A stretch of DNA of 60,548 nt, taken from Desertivirga xinjiangensis. Lineage in GTDB: Bacteria; Bacteroidota; Bacteroidia; Sphingobacteriales; Sphingobacteriaceae. The stretch lies in contig NZ_JAFMZP010000015.1 of NCBI RefSeq assembly GCF_024436435.1, positions 1 through 60,548 of the forward strand. Reading direction: 5' to 3'. This document shows positions 40,905-48,975 of the stretch, piece by piece (position 1 is the stretch's first letter; each line of letters begins with the position of its first letter). Under the pieces are notes generated by a model. The model was not told the DNA's origin and did no database searches. It saw nothing but the letters and a program-made list of their open reading frames with translations. A program made the translations under genes and the position numbers.

Positions 40905-40977
40905 TGACCTGGGAAAGGCTCTAACTCTCGACCCACTGATTAAGAGTCTGTTGCTCTACCAGCTGAGCTACGGAGTC
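40905..40977 (-). pseudogene. Degenerate chimeric tRNA-Lys
   Basis: A 73-base copy of tRNA-Lys(CTT). Its 3' half differs from the intact gene at 42133-42208 in only two places, but one destroys the T-loop (GTTCGA to GTTAGA) and CCA is lost. The 5' half carries GACTCCG instead of GACTTGG and ACAGA instead of ACTGA in the anticodon stem, leaving two acceptor mismatches and one stem mismatch. These 5' bases look like a different lysine tRNA. The hybrid is what integrase-mediated exchange at the anticodon region would leave. Probably not a working tRNA. Confidence 0.75.
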
Positions 40978-41151
40978 AAAACATCGTTTCTGACTTACAG
41001 AGGCGATATTAGCCAATATTTTTGAAAACGAGAAATTTCTTCCGTTACGTATTTGAAACGGTTTTCTCTAAAATTTCTAAAAATTCATCCTTTTTATAAG
41101 ATGTGCGCATGTGCTTCAATTCCGGGGAATTTAAAATCTTCAGAAGTGTAT

Positions 41152-41445
41152 TCAGTGCTTTTTTCCGGGATTTCGTTTGTGATGAAATACAGAAAAGATA
41201 ATAATCAGCGATTTGGAGTCGTCGACCTGATATATAATGTTATACGGATATTTTTTTACGGTCAGCTCCCGAAATTCTTGATAGGTATTTCGATACCGGT
41301 ATGGGTAGTTGCAAATATTTTCTATAGCTTCCTGTACGGCCACAATAAAGTTGTCGGCAGCTACAAAACTTCGTTCTTCGTACCAAAGAAAGGCCTGTTC
41401 ATATTCATCAGCCGCGCGTGGTTCGAAAATATAGGAATAGGCCAT
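41152..41445 (-). CDS. ParE/RelE-family toxin
   Basis: A 97-residue toxin of the ParE/RelE fold: MAYSYIFEPRAADEYEQAFL, WYEERSFVAADNFIVAVQEA, NICNYPYRYRNTYQEFRELT and the final VKKYPYNIIYQVDDSKSLII, IFSVFHHKRNPGK. The YPYRYR and KKYPY segments are usual for plasmid-stabilisation ParE/RelE members. ParE poisons gyrase and RelE cuts ribosome-bound mRNA; the sequence does not decide between them. It directly follows its antitoxin (stop and start adjacent) inside the tRNA-Lys integration scar. Confidence 0.85.
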   Translation of the reverse strand: MAYSYIFEPRAADEYEQAFLWYEERSFVAADNFIVAVQEAIENICNYPYRYRNTYQEFRELTVKKYPYNIIYQVDDSKSLIIIFSVFHHKRNPGKKH

Positions 41446-41685
41446 TTATTTGCGCTTTTTTCTAATGGCTTGTATCCGCTGCCCCATTTCCGCCGAAGAA
41501 ACCATTGCACCTCCATCGAGATAATAAGCTACCCGTTGGTCAAGTTCTGCCTTTAATTCGTCCGTATACTCCGTTATCGACTCCTTAAGCTCATCTTCAA
41601 CCATAACGTAGATGGCCTTTAATTTTTTATCATTGGCAATATCTAAATAGTTGTGCAAATGTTGCCTTATTGTTGCTGTGTTCAT
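41446..41685 (-). CDS. Antitoxin partner of the ParE/RelE toxin
   Basis: ATG at 41685 (MNTATIRQHLHNYLDIANDK) gives 79 residues; an upstream in-frame start at 41718 is less likely. The N-terminal pattern is typical of small helical antitoxins linked to ParE/RelE in Bacteroidota, and the C-terminal LDQRVAYYLDGGAMVSSAEM region contains the toxin-binding helix. No ribbon-helix-helix is obvious. It lies immediately upstream of the toxin, so the pair is complete and could stabilise the small element. Confidence 0.8.
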   Translation of the reverse strand: MNTATIRQHLHNYLDIANDKKLKAIYVMVEDELKESITEYTDELKAELDQRVAYYLDGGAMVSSAEMGQRIQAIRKKRK

Positions 41686-41942
41686 AGCCAAAACCTTTTG
41701 TACAACAAATTTACGCAAAGCGACTTGCTTTTACAAACCATGTATGACGTATTCCTGATACAGTACGGGTCTCCTATTTTGACGTTTACCATCTGCCCGG
41801 AGGAAGATGGAGTTGCGACATTTTTCCTCCCCCGGTACAGACCCGCGACAACGGAGACGGGCTGTTCCGGGGCTAGTTAGGCTTTTTGTGGGTACGGCCG
41901 AGTTACGAGGGCTGTACGTACAAAAGCTCAACTTGCGCACCA

Positions 41943-42080
41943 CTAAACAAATGCTATATCCCGAAGTGATTCAGCCGTGAAGTGGATAAGCCGGTCGTCC
42001 AATTCACTGATGATTTTCCTGTAATCCCTTAACTGCTGTTCCACCTTGTCCGCGACAGAAGGATCCTTGATCTTTAAACC
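41943..42080 (-). pseudogene. Integrase fragment next to tRNA-Lys
   Basis: A 45-residue frame bounded by stops on both sides, without a start codon: LKIKDPSVADKVEQQLRDYR, then KIISELDDRLIHFTAESLRD. This matches the linker between the arm-binding and core-binding domains of Bacteroidota tyrosine recombinases. It ends 50 bases from tRNA-Lys, in the position and direction expected of the element's own integrase, so it is most likely the last trace of it. Confidence 0.55.
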
Positions 42081-42090
42081 TTAGAAACGC

Positions 42091-42128
42091 AAAAAAAAGT
42101 CGCTTTTCGACACGAAAAAACGACTTTT
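42091..42128 (-). terminator. Terminator of tRNA-Lys
   Basis: AAAAGTCG (minus-strand 42121-42128) and CGACTTTT (42095-42102) pair, with a T run beyond (42091-42098), starting 5 bases past the encoded CCA. Confidence 0.75.
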
Positions 42129-42132
42129 GAAG

Positions 42133-42208
42133 TGGTGACCTGGGAGAGGCTCGAACTCTCGACCCACTGATTAAGAGTCAGTTGCTCTACCAACTGAGCT
42201 ACCAAGTC
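42133..42208 (-). tRNA. tRNA-Lys(CTT)
   Basis: A complete minus-strand cloverleaf with encoded CCA: acceptor GACTTGG/CCAGGTC (one G-T pair), D-arm TAGCTCAG...GAGC, anticodon stem ACTGA/TCAGT around CTCTTAA (anticodon CTT), T-arm GTTCGAGCC. It is the intact partner of the degenerate copy at 40905-40977. Confidence 0.95.
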
Positions 42209-42252
42209 CGGATGAGGCAAAGTAAGTAAATTACAACCAATAATAGAAATCA

Positions 42253-43071
42253 TTAGAGCACATTTCCTAAATTAAAGCAAGTGTCCTGTTCATAATCCAA
42301 TACTGATCTCAGATACTTGGATTTCACAATTTTCCAATTATTAAGTTCCCTAATGAATTCCGGGACCTCATATCCCCCGAGCTTTGCTGCCTGAGTATAG
42401 AAGTCTGCCCGAGATGGATGAGCACTTGAAACCGCGTTGAATGTATAAGCAAATGCTTCTTTTTGAAGGATAGCATAGGTGATTTTCAGGCAATCATTCA
42501 GGTGTATGAGATTCACTGGGGCCAGGCCGTTTGGAACTTCCTTCTTGCCTGCAAAAAAGCGACCAGGATCCCTGCCTGGTCCGATAAGTCCCCCGAAACG
42601 CAGGATAGTGACTTTGAAATCACTTTGATCCTGCAGCAAACGTTCTGCCTCCAAAATTACCTTCCCTGATTCTGTATCTGGCACAGGCACAGTATCTTCA
42701 TCCACTGAAGTGTTATTATCGCTGTAAACGCTGGTAGAACTAATAAATATGACTTGCTTTGGGCCGTGTGCAATAATTGTATTTTTGATACCCAGTATTT
42801 TATCAAAGTACTCATGCGCTTCTCCCGATCTTCGTTTCGGCGGTATAGCCACAATCAGTACGTCACATTGAAAGAAATCCGGGCTATACGATTGCTCCGC
42901 GCTGTCAAAAACAACACGATAGGGTTTGATACCCGCTGTTTCCAGATCAAAAAACTTTAATGAAGATGTACATGAACCTTTCACTTGAAATCCGGCCTTT
43001 TGCAGATACTGTGCCAATGCAAAACCGTACCAGCCGCAACCTAAAATACTTACCGTATTGTTTTTTCCCAT
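42253..43071 (-). CDS. YeeZ-like NAD(P)-dependent epimerase/SDR
   Basis: Read from ATG at 43071 (MGKNNTVSILGCGWYGFALA), a 272-residue atypical/extended SDR of the YeeZ group: Rossmann GCGWYGFALAQYL, FISSTSVYSDNNTSVDED (Ser and Tyr region), ILRFGGLIGPGRDPGRFFAG and NLIHLNDCLKITYAIL. The catalytic YxxxK is not standard, as often in YeeZ. Substrate unknown. It lies 45 bases from tRNA-Lys on the same strand and is convergent with nothing; the NADH dehydrogenase gene is 76 bases upstream. Confidence 0.8.
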   Translation of the reverse strand: MGKNNTVSILGCGWYGFALAQYLQKAGFQVKGSCTSSLKFFDLETAGIKPYRVVFDSAEQSYSPDFFQCDVLIVAIPPKRRSGEAHEYFDKILGIKNTIIAHGPKQVIFISSTSVYSDNNTSVDEDTVPVPDTESGKVILEAERLLQDQSDFKVTILRFGGLIGPGRDPGRFFAGKKEVPNGLAPVNLIHLNDCLKITYAILQKEAFAYTFNAVSSAHPSRADFYTQAAKLGGYEVPEFIRELNNWKIVKSKYLRSVLDYEQDTCFNLGNVL

Positions 43072-43147
43072 GGAGTTCAAATGTAGGAAAAGCTAGGTGG
43101 ATTGAAGGTTACAAGGCTAGTTTTGTAAAAAAATGACGGCCATATAT

Positions 43148-44461
43148 CTAATCATTTGAGAAGCCTGCATGATCTTTCTTTTTTCCTAAAATTAAACGTA
43201 CACCTTTGTCGTAGCTGAAATAGCTAACTATCCAGTTCAAAAGTACAATTAAACGATTTCGAAAACTGATTATTGAGATGAGGTGGATAAACATCCAGAT
43301 CAACCATGCAAAAAATCCCTGGGTGCTGTAATTTTTCTTGAAAACTTTCAGATCAGCCACGGCATGATTTCGTCCTATAGTGGCCATGGACCCTTTATCG
43401 TGGTAGTTGAACGGCATTAGAGATTCATTATGAATTAAACGCCGAAGGTTTTTTGCCAGCAGGTTTCCTTGTTGAATGGCAGGTTGAGCTACCTGCGGAT
43501 GTCCATAAGGGTACGCCTCGGATGTCATAGCAGCCACGTCGCCAATAGCAAAAACATTTTCGTAGCCAGCCACCCGGTTATATTCATCTACCTTAATCCG
43601 GTTTCCGGGAAGCATGCTTTCGGGCCTTAATCCGGGAATAGGAGCGCCCGTTACACCTGCCGACCAGATTAAGGTATGCGTCTTTATCTCTTCTCCGGAA
43701 GCCAGGATTGCAGTTCTGCCGTCATACGACTTTACCCTGCTGTTTAACCATACTTTTACTCCGTATCGCTGAAGATATTCCAGCGCTTTGCGCGAAGCGC
43801 CCTCAGACATACCTTTCAATAATTGATTTCCGCTTTGGACGAGGTTTATATCCATTTGTTTTATGTTCAGCTCCCTGTAGTCCTTTGGGAAAACGTGCTT
43901 TCGTAGTTCACTCAAGGCGCCCGCCAACTCAACACCGGTAGGGCCGCCGCCGACAATAACAAAGTCCATAAGGGTATTAAGCTGCTCTTCGTCTTTTGCC
44001 TGCAAGGCATTTTCAAGGTTACAGAGAATGGTATTTCTTAGAGTAAGAGCATCATCTATGCTTTTAATGGCGATAGCGTTTTGTGCCATTTGTTGATCAC
44101 CAAAATAATTGGTTTCAGCGCCTGTGGCTATCACCAGGTAATCGTAGTTGAGGCTGCCGATCTTTGTTTTTACGTGTTTATGTTCTGTGTCAATAGAAAG
44201 AACCTCTGTTAGCCGAAACCAGAAGTTTTTCTGATTTTCAAAGATCTTTCGGAATGGGGAGATAATAGAAGCTGAATCAAGCCCTGAAGTCGCTATCTGA
44301 TATAGCAGGGGCTGGAATGTATGGTAGTTATGTTTATCCAGAAGAATTACTTGTACCGGAGCATCCGCCAGGCGCTTTGCAAGTTCGACGCCGCCAAAGC
44401 CGCCGCCAATTATCACCACTTTTGGCTGACTGGTATCTGTGTTTCCCGAAAATTCTATCAT
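43148..44461 (-). CDS. ndh: Type II NADH dehydrogenase (Ndh)
   Basis: A 437-residue flavoprotein. FAD-binding Rossmann VVIIGGGFGGVELAKRLADA at residue 15, HNYHTFQPLLYQIATSGL (quinone/FAD region), the NADH Rossmann FVIVGGGPTGVELAGALSEL at about 168, and the FAD motif ENVFAIGDVAAMTSEAYPYG. The C-terminus has a hydrophobic, amphipathic stretch (FAWLIWMFIHLISIISFRNR) that docks these enzymes on the membrane. It transfers electrons from NADH to quinone without pumping protons. A Fur-family gene lies just upstream. Confidence 0.9.
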   Translation of the reverse strand: MIEFSGNTDTSQPKVVIIGGGFGGVELAKRLADAPVQVILLDKHNYHTFQPLLYQIATSGLDSASIISPFRKIFENQKNFWFRLTEVLSIDTEHKHVKTKIGSLNYDYLVIATGAETNYFGDQQMAQNAIAIKSIDDALTLRNTILCNLENALQAKDEEQLNTLMDFVIVGGGPTGVELAGALSELRKHVFPKDYRELNIKQMDINLVQSGNQLLKGMSEGASRKALEYLQRYGVKVWLNSRVKSYDGRTAILASGEEIKTHTLIWSAGVTGAPIPGLRPESMLPGNRIKVDEYNRVAGYENVFAIGDVAAMTSEAYPYGHPQVAQPAIQQGNLLAKNLRRLIHNESLMPFNYHDKGSMATIGRNHAVADLKVFKKNYSTQGFFAWLIWMFIHLISIISFRNRLIVLLNWIVSYFSYDKGVRLILGKKKDHAGFSND

Positions 44462-44510
44462 TCGCGTTGATTTTTTTAATCAACAGCTTTTATATTTAAT
44501 TGTTCCTGTT

Positions 44511-44945
44511 TTATGCCTGCAAGTGCTTTTCGTTGCAACCTGGGCAGGTGCCATAAACAATGTGGTTAACCGTATCCGGGGTGAATCCTGAAGGTAATTG
44601 CAGTTGCGGAACATGAACGGAATCGAGGCAATATATCTGTAAGCAAACGCGGCAGTTGAAATGAACATGCTGATCATGATGCTGGTGCTCTGTACAGGAT
44701 GAGCTGCAGACCGCATAGTTAGCGGTCCCGTTCAAATCGATGATCTTATGAATAATTCCCTTTTCTTCGAAAGTTTTGAGTACTCTGTACAATGTAACCC
44801 GGTCTACATCTTTACCAAGCACTTGTTCAAGATCTGGTTGAGAGGTGGCAGACTTCCTTTCGGCGAGAATTTCCAGAACGCTAATGCGGGGCTTTGTCTT
44901 CTTTAAATCGTGTTTTTCCAGTATTTTTTCGAAACCCTTAAGCAT
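44511..44945 (-). CDS. Fur-family metal-responsive regulator
   Basis: A 144-residue protein with the winged helix (KPRISVLEILAERKSATSQP, DRVTLYRVLKTFEEKGIIHK) and a metal-binding half: HQHHDQHVHFNCRVCLQIYC and a second cysteine pair GTCPGCNEKH. The two C-x-x-C pairs give the structural zinc site of Fur proteins. The His-rich HQHHDQHVH resembles Zur or Fur sensing sites; which metal is sensed is not decided. It is 49 bases upstream of ndh and may share its transcript. Confidence 0.85.
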   Translation of the reverse strand: MLKGFEKILEKHDLKKTKPRISVLEILAERKSATSQPDLEQVLGKDVDRVTLYRVLKTFEEKGIIHKIIDLNGTANYAVCSSSCTEHQHHDQHVHFNCRVCLQIYCLDSVHVPQLQLPSGFTPDTVNHIVYGTCPGCNEKHLQA

Positions 44946-45161
44946 ATTACCTTTTTACAAAAATAAGGATTTAGAAGGATATCAGGAGATTCTTTCAAAC
45001 GATCCTCAACTCCATTATGCCAGTCCAAAAAAGTGGAAAAGATTTGATATTAAAGATAAACAATTGAGGTAATTCGGTGGTTATCAACTAACTTATAGGT
45101 TAAATGAAGATTCCGCTGAGGTTGTTTTTTTATATAAATACGCAAATACTAAAAAAAGAAT

Positions 45162-45674
45162 ATGAAAACGCTCAATTTGTTCATTCTGGTTTCTGGTCTG
45201 CTTATAGTCAATACAGCTCAGAGTAGTGCTCAATCGAAAAAAGAACTGGTAGAAATGTTCGCAGCTAAAACTGATAGTTTAAATAACTTGCTGATGGCAA
45301 AAAATGAAAGTCTGCAAAAACTGGAAATTAAGCTGGCCAAGCTTGAGGGGGCAGCCGAGGCTAATGACAAAAACTTTAAGCGGATTGAAGACAGAACCGA
45401 CAGCCTTACCAAAACTCTGACTTTGAAAGACAGCATCATTAATAGTCTGAAAGTGGAACTCACAAGCTTAACTTCATCAATGGATCAGTTAAGAGAAACC
45501 CATAAGGAGGCTACCAGTAAAAATGAACAACTCCAGGCAGAGATCGATACCTATAGAAATAAAACAGTGCCCGCGTCTGTTACTCCCATAAAGAAAGAGA
45601 GCAAAGAAGTGCCGGCCACCCAAAAGGAAGTGGTAAAAACCGAGTCTGCTGAAACTGCCGTCAGGCAACAGTAA
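45162..45674 (+). CDS. Secreted coiled-coil protein (170 aa)
   Basis: Signal peptide MKTLNLFILVSGLLIVNTAQ (cleavage about residue 24, SSAQS). Residues 25-135 are a long heptad-type coiled coil (SLNNLLMAKNESLQKLEIKL, SLTKTLTLKDSIINSLKVEL), and the tail is Lys/Glu/Thr/Pro-rich and unstructured. Probably a periplasmic structural or spacer protein. No family recognised. Single gene; a terminator follows directly. Confidence 0.7.
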   Translation: MKTLNLFILVSGLLIVNTAQSSAQSKKELVEMFAAKTDSLNNLLMAKNESLQKLEIKLAKLEGAAEANDKNFKRIEDRTDSLTKTLTLKDSIINSLKVELTSLTSSMDQLRETHKEATSKNEQLQAEIDTYRNKTVPASVTPIKKESKEVPATQKEVVKTESAETAVRQQ

Positions 45675-45703
45675 TTCGTCCAGAATTTCTTCCGTTTAAA
45701 TTG

Positions 45704-45736
45704 TTCTTTCACCGGAATACACCTCCGGTGAAAGAA
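45704..45736. terminator. Bidirectional terminator
   Basis: TTCTTTCACCGG (45704-45715) and CCGGTGAAAGAA (45725-45736) form a twelve-base stem with a nine-base loop between two convergent genes. Confidence 0.85.
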
Positions 45737-45738
45737 AA

Positions 45739-47265
45739 TCATTTCTTTGTAGTCTGAATGCTACGGGCTGATAGTTGGATTAAATACAGTGAAGCGGGCA
45801 GAACGTGTTGTTGTTCCCCTTCCCAGAAAGCATCCGGACGTCCGCTAAGCCTGCCATCGTACTTTTCGGCGAGTAGGCCTATGCTATAGTTTTTTCCGGA
45901 TACCCAGGGGCTTTGTACAGCAGCCCGCTTAGCCTTACAGTTCCACAAGATCTGGGTAACACCGGCCCATCCATGCCCGGTGCCCCAATTGCCGCGATCC
46001 TGAATGTTAATCTCTCCATCCGTAGTGATGTTGTCATACAGTGTGCCGACAGACCAGCGATGGTGCGGACCAATGTCGGCATGTGTATTGGTGGCTTTGC
46101 AGTTGAAAAACACATTTGGACCGAGCACTTTGGCTCCGGTAACATAGTCGTGCCTTCCTTCAGTGGTTTCCAGATTGAAAAATAGGTTTAACTGGCCGTC
46201 ATTGTTAAAGGAATAACGTCTGCCGCCTGTTATTACAGATTTAGCATCAAGACATTTTGAGTCGCGAACCGTGATTTGTTTCGCACTTGAGTTTAAACTT
46301 ACACAGGCAAAGCCAAAATATTTTGAAGTAATGTTTCTAACCCAGCCATTTTCAATTTTCCCAAGTTCTACAGCTATCCAGCCGTGTTTCTCGTCGGTGT
46401 CGCCTTCATATTCAGATTCAAACAACATGTCTTCGATGCCCACTTCACTGATTCTTCCTGCAAACGTATATTTAAATACGGAGCCCCCGCCGTATTGCGG
46501 ATCTAATTCCATCATTACAGGGTTATCCATTGTAATCTGATTGCCTTCAATTCGAATGATCTTTCTTTCAAACTCAAGATCATATTCTTCCGGGCGCCAC
46601 TGTTTGGTTCCCTCCCTGGCAATGATCTGATCCATCTTGATATCAGTAATCCACTTTTGAGTGCCCGGCCGGAATAAAATAATATTGTCTCCAACGGCCA
46701 GTCCTTCGGTGGTTTCAAGATCTAACGTGTAAGATCCCACAGGAACGAACTTGTTCTTAAGCTTTATCCTGGAGCCCTGCATTTCTTGGAGCGATCCTCC
46801 GCCGAGAACTCGCAGCAGGGTTCTTTGTTCCTGTCCTGTTGCAAGCAACCGGGTTTCAGTTCCTTCCCCGCGTAGCACGATGCCACCTGACCTGATGAAA
46901 ATGCTTCCGCCTATATTATAAGTTCCTTTTTTTAAAAGAATAGCTCCTTTGAATCCATTTTTATCCGTTTTCAGATTGGCGACCTCGTCAATCGCATCCT
47001 GAATGATTTGCCGGCTATCTCCGGAGTTGGGGGACGATATGGTTTTAACAACCGGCACCCTGGGTATTTCCTTGTTACCCTGATGATAGCCAACATGACT
47101 AAAGTCAGGGATGGTATTTCCTTTTTCATCCGGAGTGTATTCTAACCTTCCAGCCTTGTCGACTTTTATAAGAGTTGATTCCTGAGCGTTTAGGTAAGGG
47201 TTAAACGCTGACAGAAAAATGAAAAGAAGAAGGAAGGCTAAGCCCTTATTGGTTAATTGATTCAT
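45739..47265 (-). CDS. Secreted right-handed beta-helix protein (pectate-lyase-like fold)
   Basis: ATG at 47265 (MNQLTNKGLAFLLLFIFLSAFNP) gives a good signal peptide; the open frame starts 18 bases earlier. The mature 480 residues show the repeated strand-turn pattern of a pectin-lyase-like beta-helix: GAILLKKGTYNIGGSIFIRS, GIVLRGEGTETRLLATGQEQ, ITVRDSKCLDAKSVITGGRR, FFNCKATNTHADIGPHHRWS. Such proteins usually cleave or bind polysaccharides. Catalytic residues cannot be assigned by eye. Export is likely by the general pathway; no T9SS C-terminal domain is obvious. Confidence 0.75.
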   Translation of the reverse strand: MNQLTNKGLAFLLLFIFLSAFNPYLNAQESTLIKVDKAGRLEYTPDEKGNTIPDFSHVGYHQGNKEIPRVPVVKTISSPNSGDSRQIIQDAIDEVANLKTDKNGFKGAILLKKGTYNIGGSIFIRSGGIVLRGEGTETRLLATGQEQRTLLRVLGGGSLQEMQGSRIKLKNKFVPVGSYTLDLETTEGLAVGDNIILFRPGTQKWITDIKMDQIIAREGTKQWRPEEYDLEFERKIIRIEGNQITMDNPVMMELDPQYGGGSVFKYTFAGRISEVGIEDMLFESEYEGDTDEKHGWIAVELGKIENGWVRNITSKYFGFACVSLNSSAKQITVRDSKCLDAKSVITGGRRYSFNNDGQLNLFFNLETTEGRHDYVTGAKVLGPNVFFNCKATNTHADIGPHHRWSVGTLYDNITTDGEINIQDRGNWGTGHGWAGVTQILWNCKAKRAAVQSPWVSGKNYSIGLLAEKYDGRLSGRPDAFWEGEQQHVLPASLYLIQLSARSIQTTKK

Positions 47266-47335
47266 GGTTTTAGTAAAAACCAATTATAATGAATTTTCTT
47301 AGTTTTAAATTCAGGTCTGGGGAAACTCAGTACAT

Positions 47336-48592
47336 TTAATCAGGAAGATATATGAAAAAGGTAGATCCAATGTTCGGAGAACTATCTACCTGGATTTTTC
47401 CTCCCAGGGTTTCCACCTGTGTTTTCACCAGGTTAAGTCCCATTCCTTTTCCCGGCACAAGCGCGTGAAAACGACTATAAAGACCAAAGAGCTCGTCCCG
47501 ATGTTTGTCGAGATCTATTCCCAAACCGTTATCACTAACAGACAGGCATAGATAATTTTCAATATGCGTGGTTTTAACGTGGATCTTTAGCGGTTTTGCA
47601 GGATTTCCAAATTTAATGGCATTTGAAAGAAGGTTGTAAAGGATACTGTAAAAATATCCTCTGACACTTTTGAACTTTTGTGCGCTTTGAAAATCTGAGG
47701 TGATCAAGGCTTGTGATCTAGTGATCTCATTTTCCAGGCTTTGTAAAATAATTTTCAGTTCATCTTCAAATATGATATCCTCCCTGGCTGCCAATCCCAG
47801 ATCCTGGTAAGAAACAATTGTGGTCAGATCTTTTACAACATTATTGAGATTGATCGCTTCGTTCTCAATATATTGTATGAGCATTTGTTTCTGGCCAGCG
47901 TCATCCTTTTCATTTTTAAAAATAGCGGCCAACCCTAAAATTCTGTTAATGGGCGAACGGAGGTTGTGAGACACTATGTAGGAAAACTGCTTGAGGTTGT
48001 TGTTCCGTCCGATGAGATCACGCATTATTTTATCCCGCTCTTCTTCAACCTTTTTCCGGTCATGGATGTGCTTAAGATTTCCATCAGATTCGCTGGGCTC
48101 GTAAGTGACGGATGGTTGTTTGTTAATCAGGATCAAGACTCCGGAAACACGACCCTCTAAATTTCTGACAGCGCTAAAATGACTGATGAAATCAGCACTT
48201 GTTTCAGATGCCTGATAAAGATTGAACAAATTGCTATGCCCCGTTCGAACCGTTACAGGTGCGCCTGTTTTAAAAACCCCGGTTACATGTGGGCTGATAA
48301 CTCTCCAGTTCTCTTTCCAAACGTCTGCAGCAGTGGCGCCCATGATTTTTGCAGGTTCGTCTGGGAGCAGGGGAGCAGCCGCGTCATTAAAAAATACGGT
48401 GTGTTTTTCTCCCCATATCAAAAGCATTGGAATCGCTGAATTAACAATGATTGACACGGTGTTTAGCAGCTCAGGAGGCCAGAACGAAATTTTACCAGCC
48501 GGATTCTTCTTCCAGTTAATTGAGCGAATCACGGTGCAGGCGATTCCGTTTGAGTTAAGAAACTCAGGAATGGGATCATCATAGGTACTCAT
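47336..48592 (-). CDS. PAS-type sensor histidine kinase (soluble)
   Basis: A 418-residue kinase. Residues 20-165 form a PAS-like sensor region (VIRSINWKKNPAGKISFWPP, SIIVNSAIPMLLIWGEKHTV, PAKIMGATAADVWKENWRVI). HisKA has H box YIVSHNLRSPINRILGLAAI (about residue 203; HNLRSP type), and HATPase has N box LYNLLSNAIKFGNPAKPL, G1 VSDNGLGIDLDK and G2 GKGMGLNLVKTQVETLGGKI. No membrane segment. No response regulator is adjacent, as is common in this phylum. Confidence 0.85.
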   Translation of the reverse strand: MSTYDDPIPEFLNSNGIACTVIRSINWKKNPAGKISFWPPELLNTVSIIVNSAIPMLLIWGEKHTVFFNDAAAPLLPDEPAKIMGATAADVWKENWRVISPHVTGVFKTGAPVTVRTGHSNLFNLYQASETSADFISHFSAVRNLEGRVSGVLILINKQPSVTYEPSESDGNLKHIHDRKKVEEERDKIMRDLIGRNNNLKQFSYIVSHNLRSPINRILGLAAIFKNEKDDAGQKQMLIQYIENEAINLNNVVKDLTTIVSYQDLGLAAREDIIFEDELKIILQSLENEITRSQALITSDFQSAQKFKSVRGYFYSILYNLLSNAIKFGNPAKPLKIHVKTTHIENYLCLSVSDNGLGIDLDKHRDELFGLYSRFHALVPGKGMGLNLVKTQVETLGGKIQVDSSPNIGSTFFIYLPD

Positions 48593-48975
48593 GTTTCATA
48601 CCCTAAGACATTGAAAGAGTTAATTCTGCACACATAGTCGTATTAAAGTTGCGCTTTTCCCTTCTACGAAAAAAAAGCTTTAAGGTTATATTACCAGGAA
48701 AAGTTCTGCTTTTTACATCTTGTTTTACATTACAAAAATATATGTTATAAAAGTTATTCTGAGAGTAGCCTGTAATTCGCCGCAGTTAACGAAGTTTAAA
48801 AAAAAAGGTTTTAACAGGCGGTTTTTTTTTCTGATTTTTAAAATTAAATCTTACTATTGTCATATTGTTAATAATTGCGGTTATTTTTTTTCTTTGTCAT
48901 AAAAAAAATAACTTTACGGCTCAAGCTTCCTGTGAAAAAAGTTTGATTTGATCAAAATATACTGGTATACTAAAT
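48593..48975. other. Gene-free promoter region of gldK
   Basis: About 380 very AT-rich bases between divergent genes. They must hold the promoters of the kinase gene (minus) and gldK (plus). A TAACTTTA (about 48909-48916) resembles a -7 box, but no -33 box fits at 19-20 bases. A 60-residue frame here is low quality. Confidence 0.4.

Noticed and set aside
40905-40977. A functional second tRNA-Lys
   Set aside because: Two acceptor mismatches, one anticodon-stem mismatch, a broken T-loop and lost CCA make it unlikely to work.
41053-41556. A 167-residue plus-strand frame over the ParE/RelE pair
   Set aside because: It is an antisense shadow of two well-supported minus-strand genes, with odd composition and no family.
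41731-41943. A 70-residue minus-strand frame and an opposite plus-strand frame next to the TA pair
   Set aside because: Both look like random translation of scar DNA; only the 45-residue integrase-like frame at 41943-42080 is convincing.
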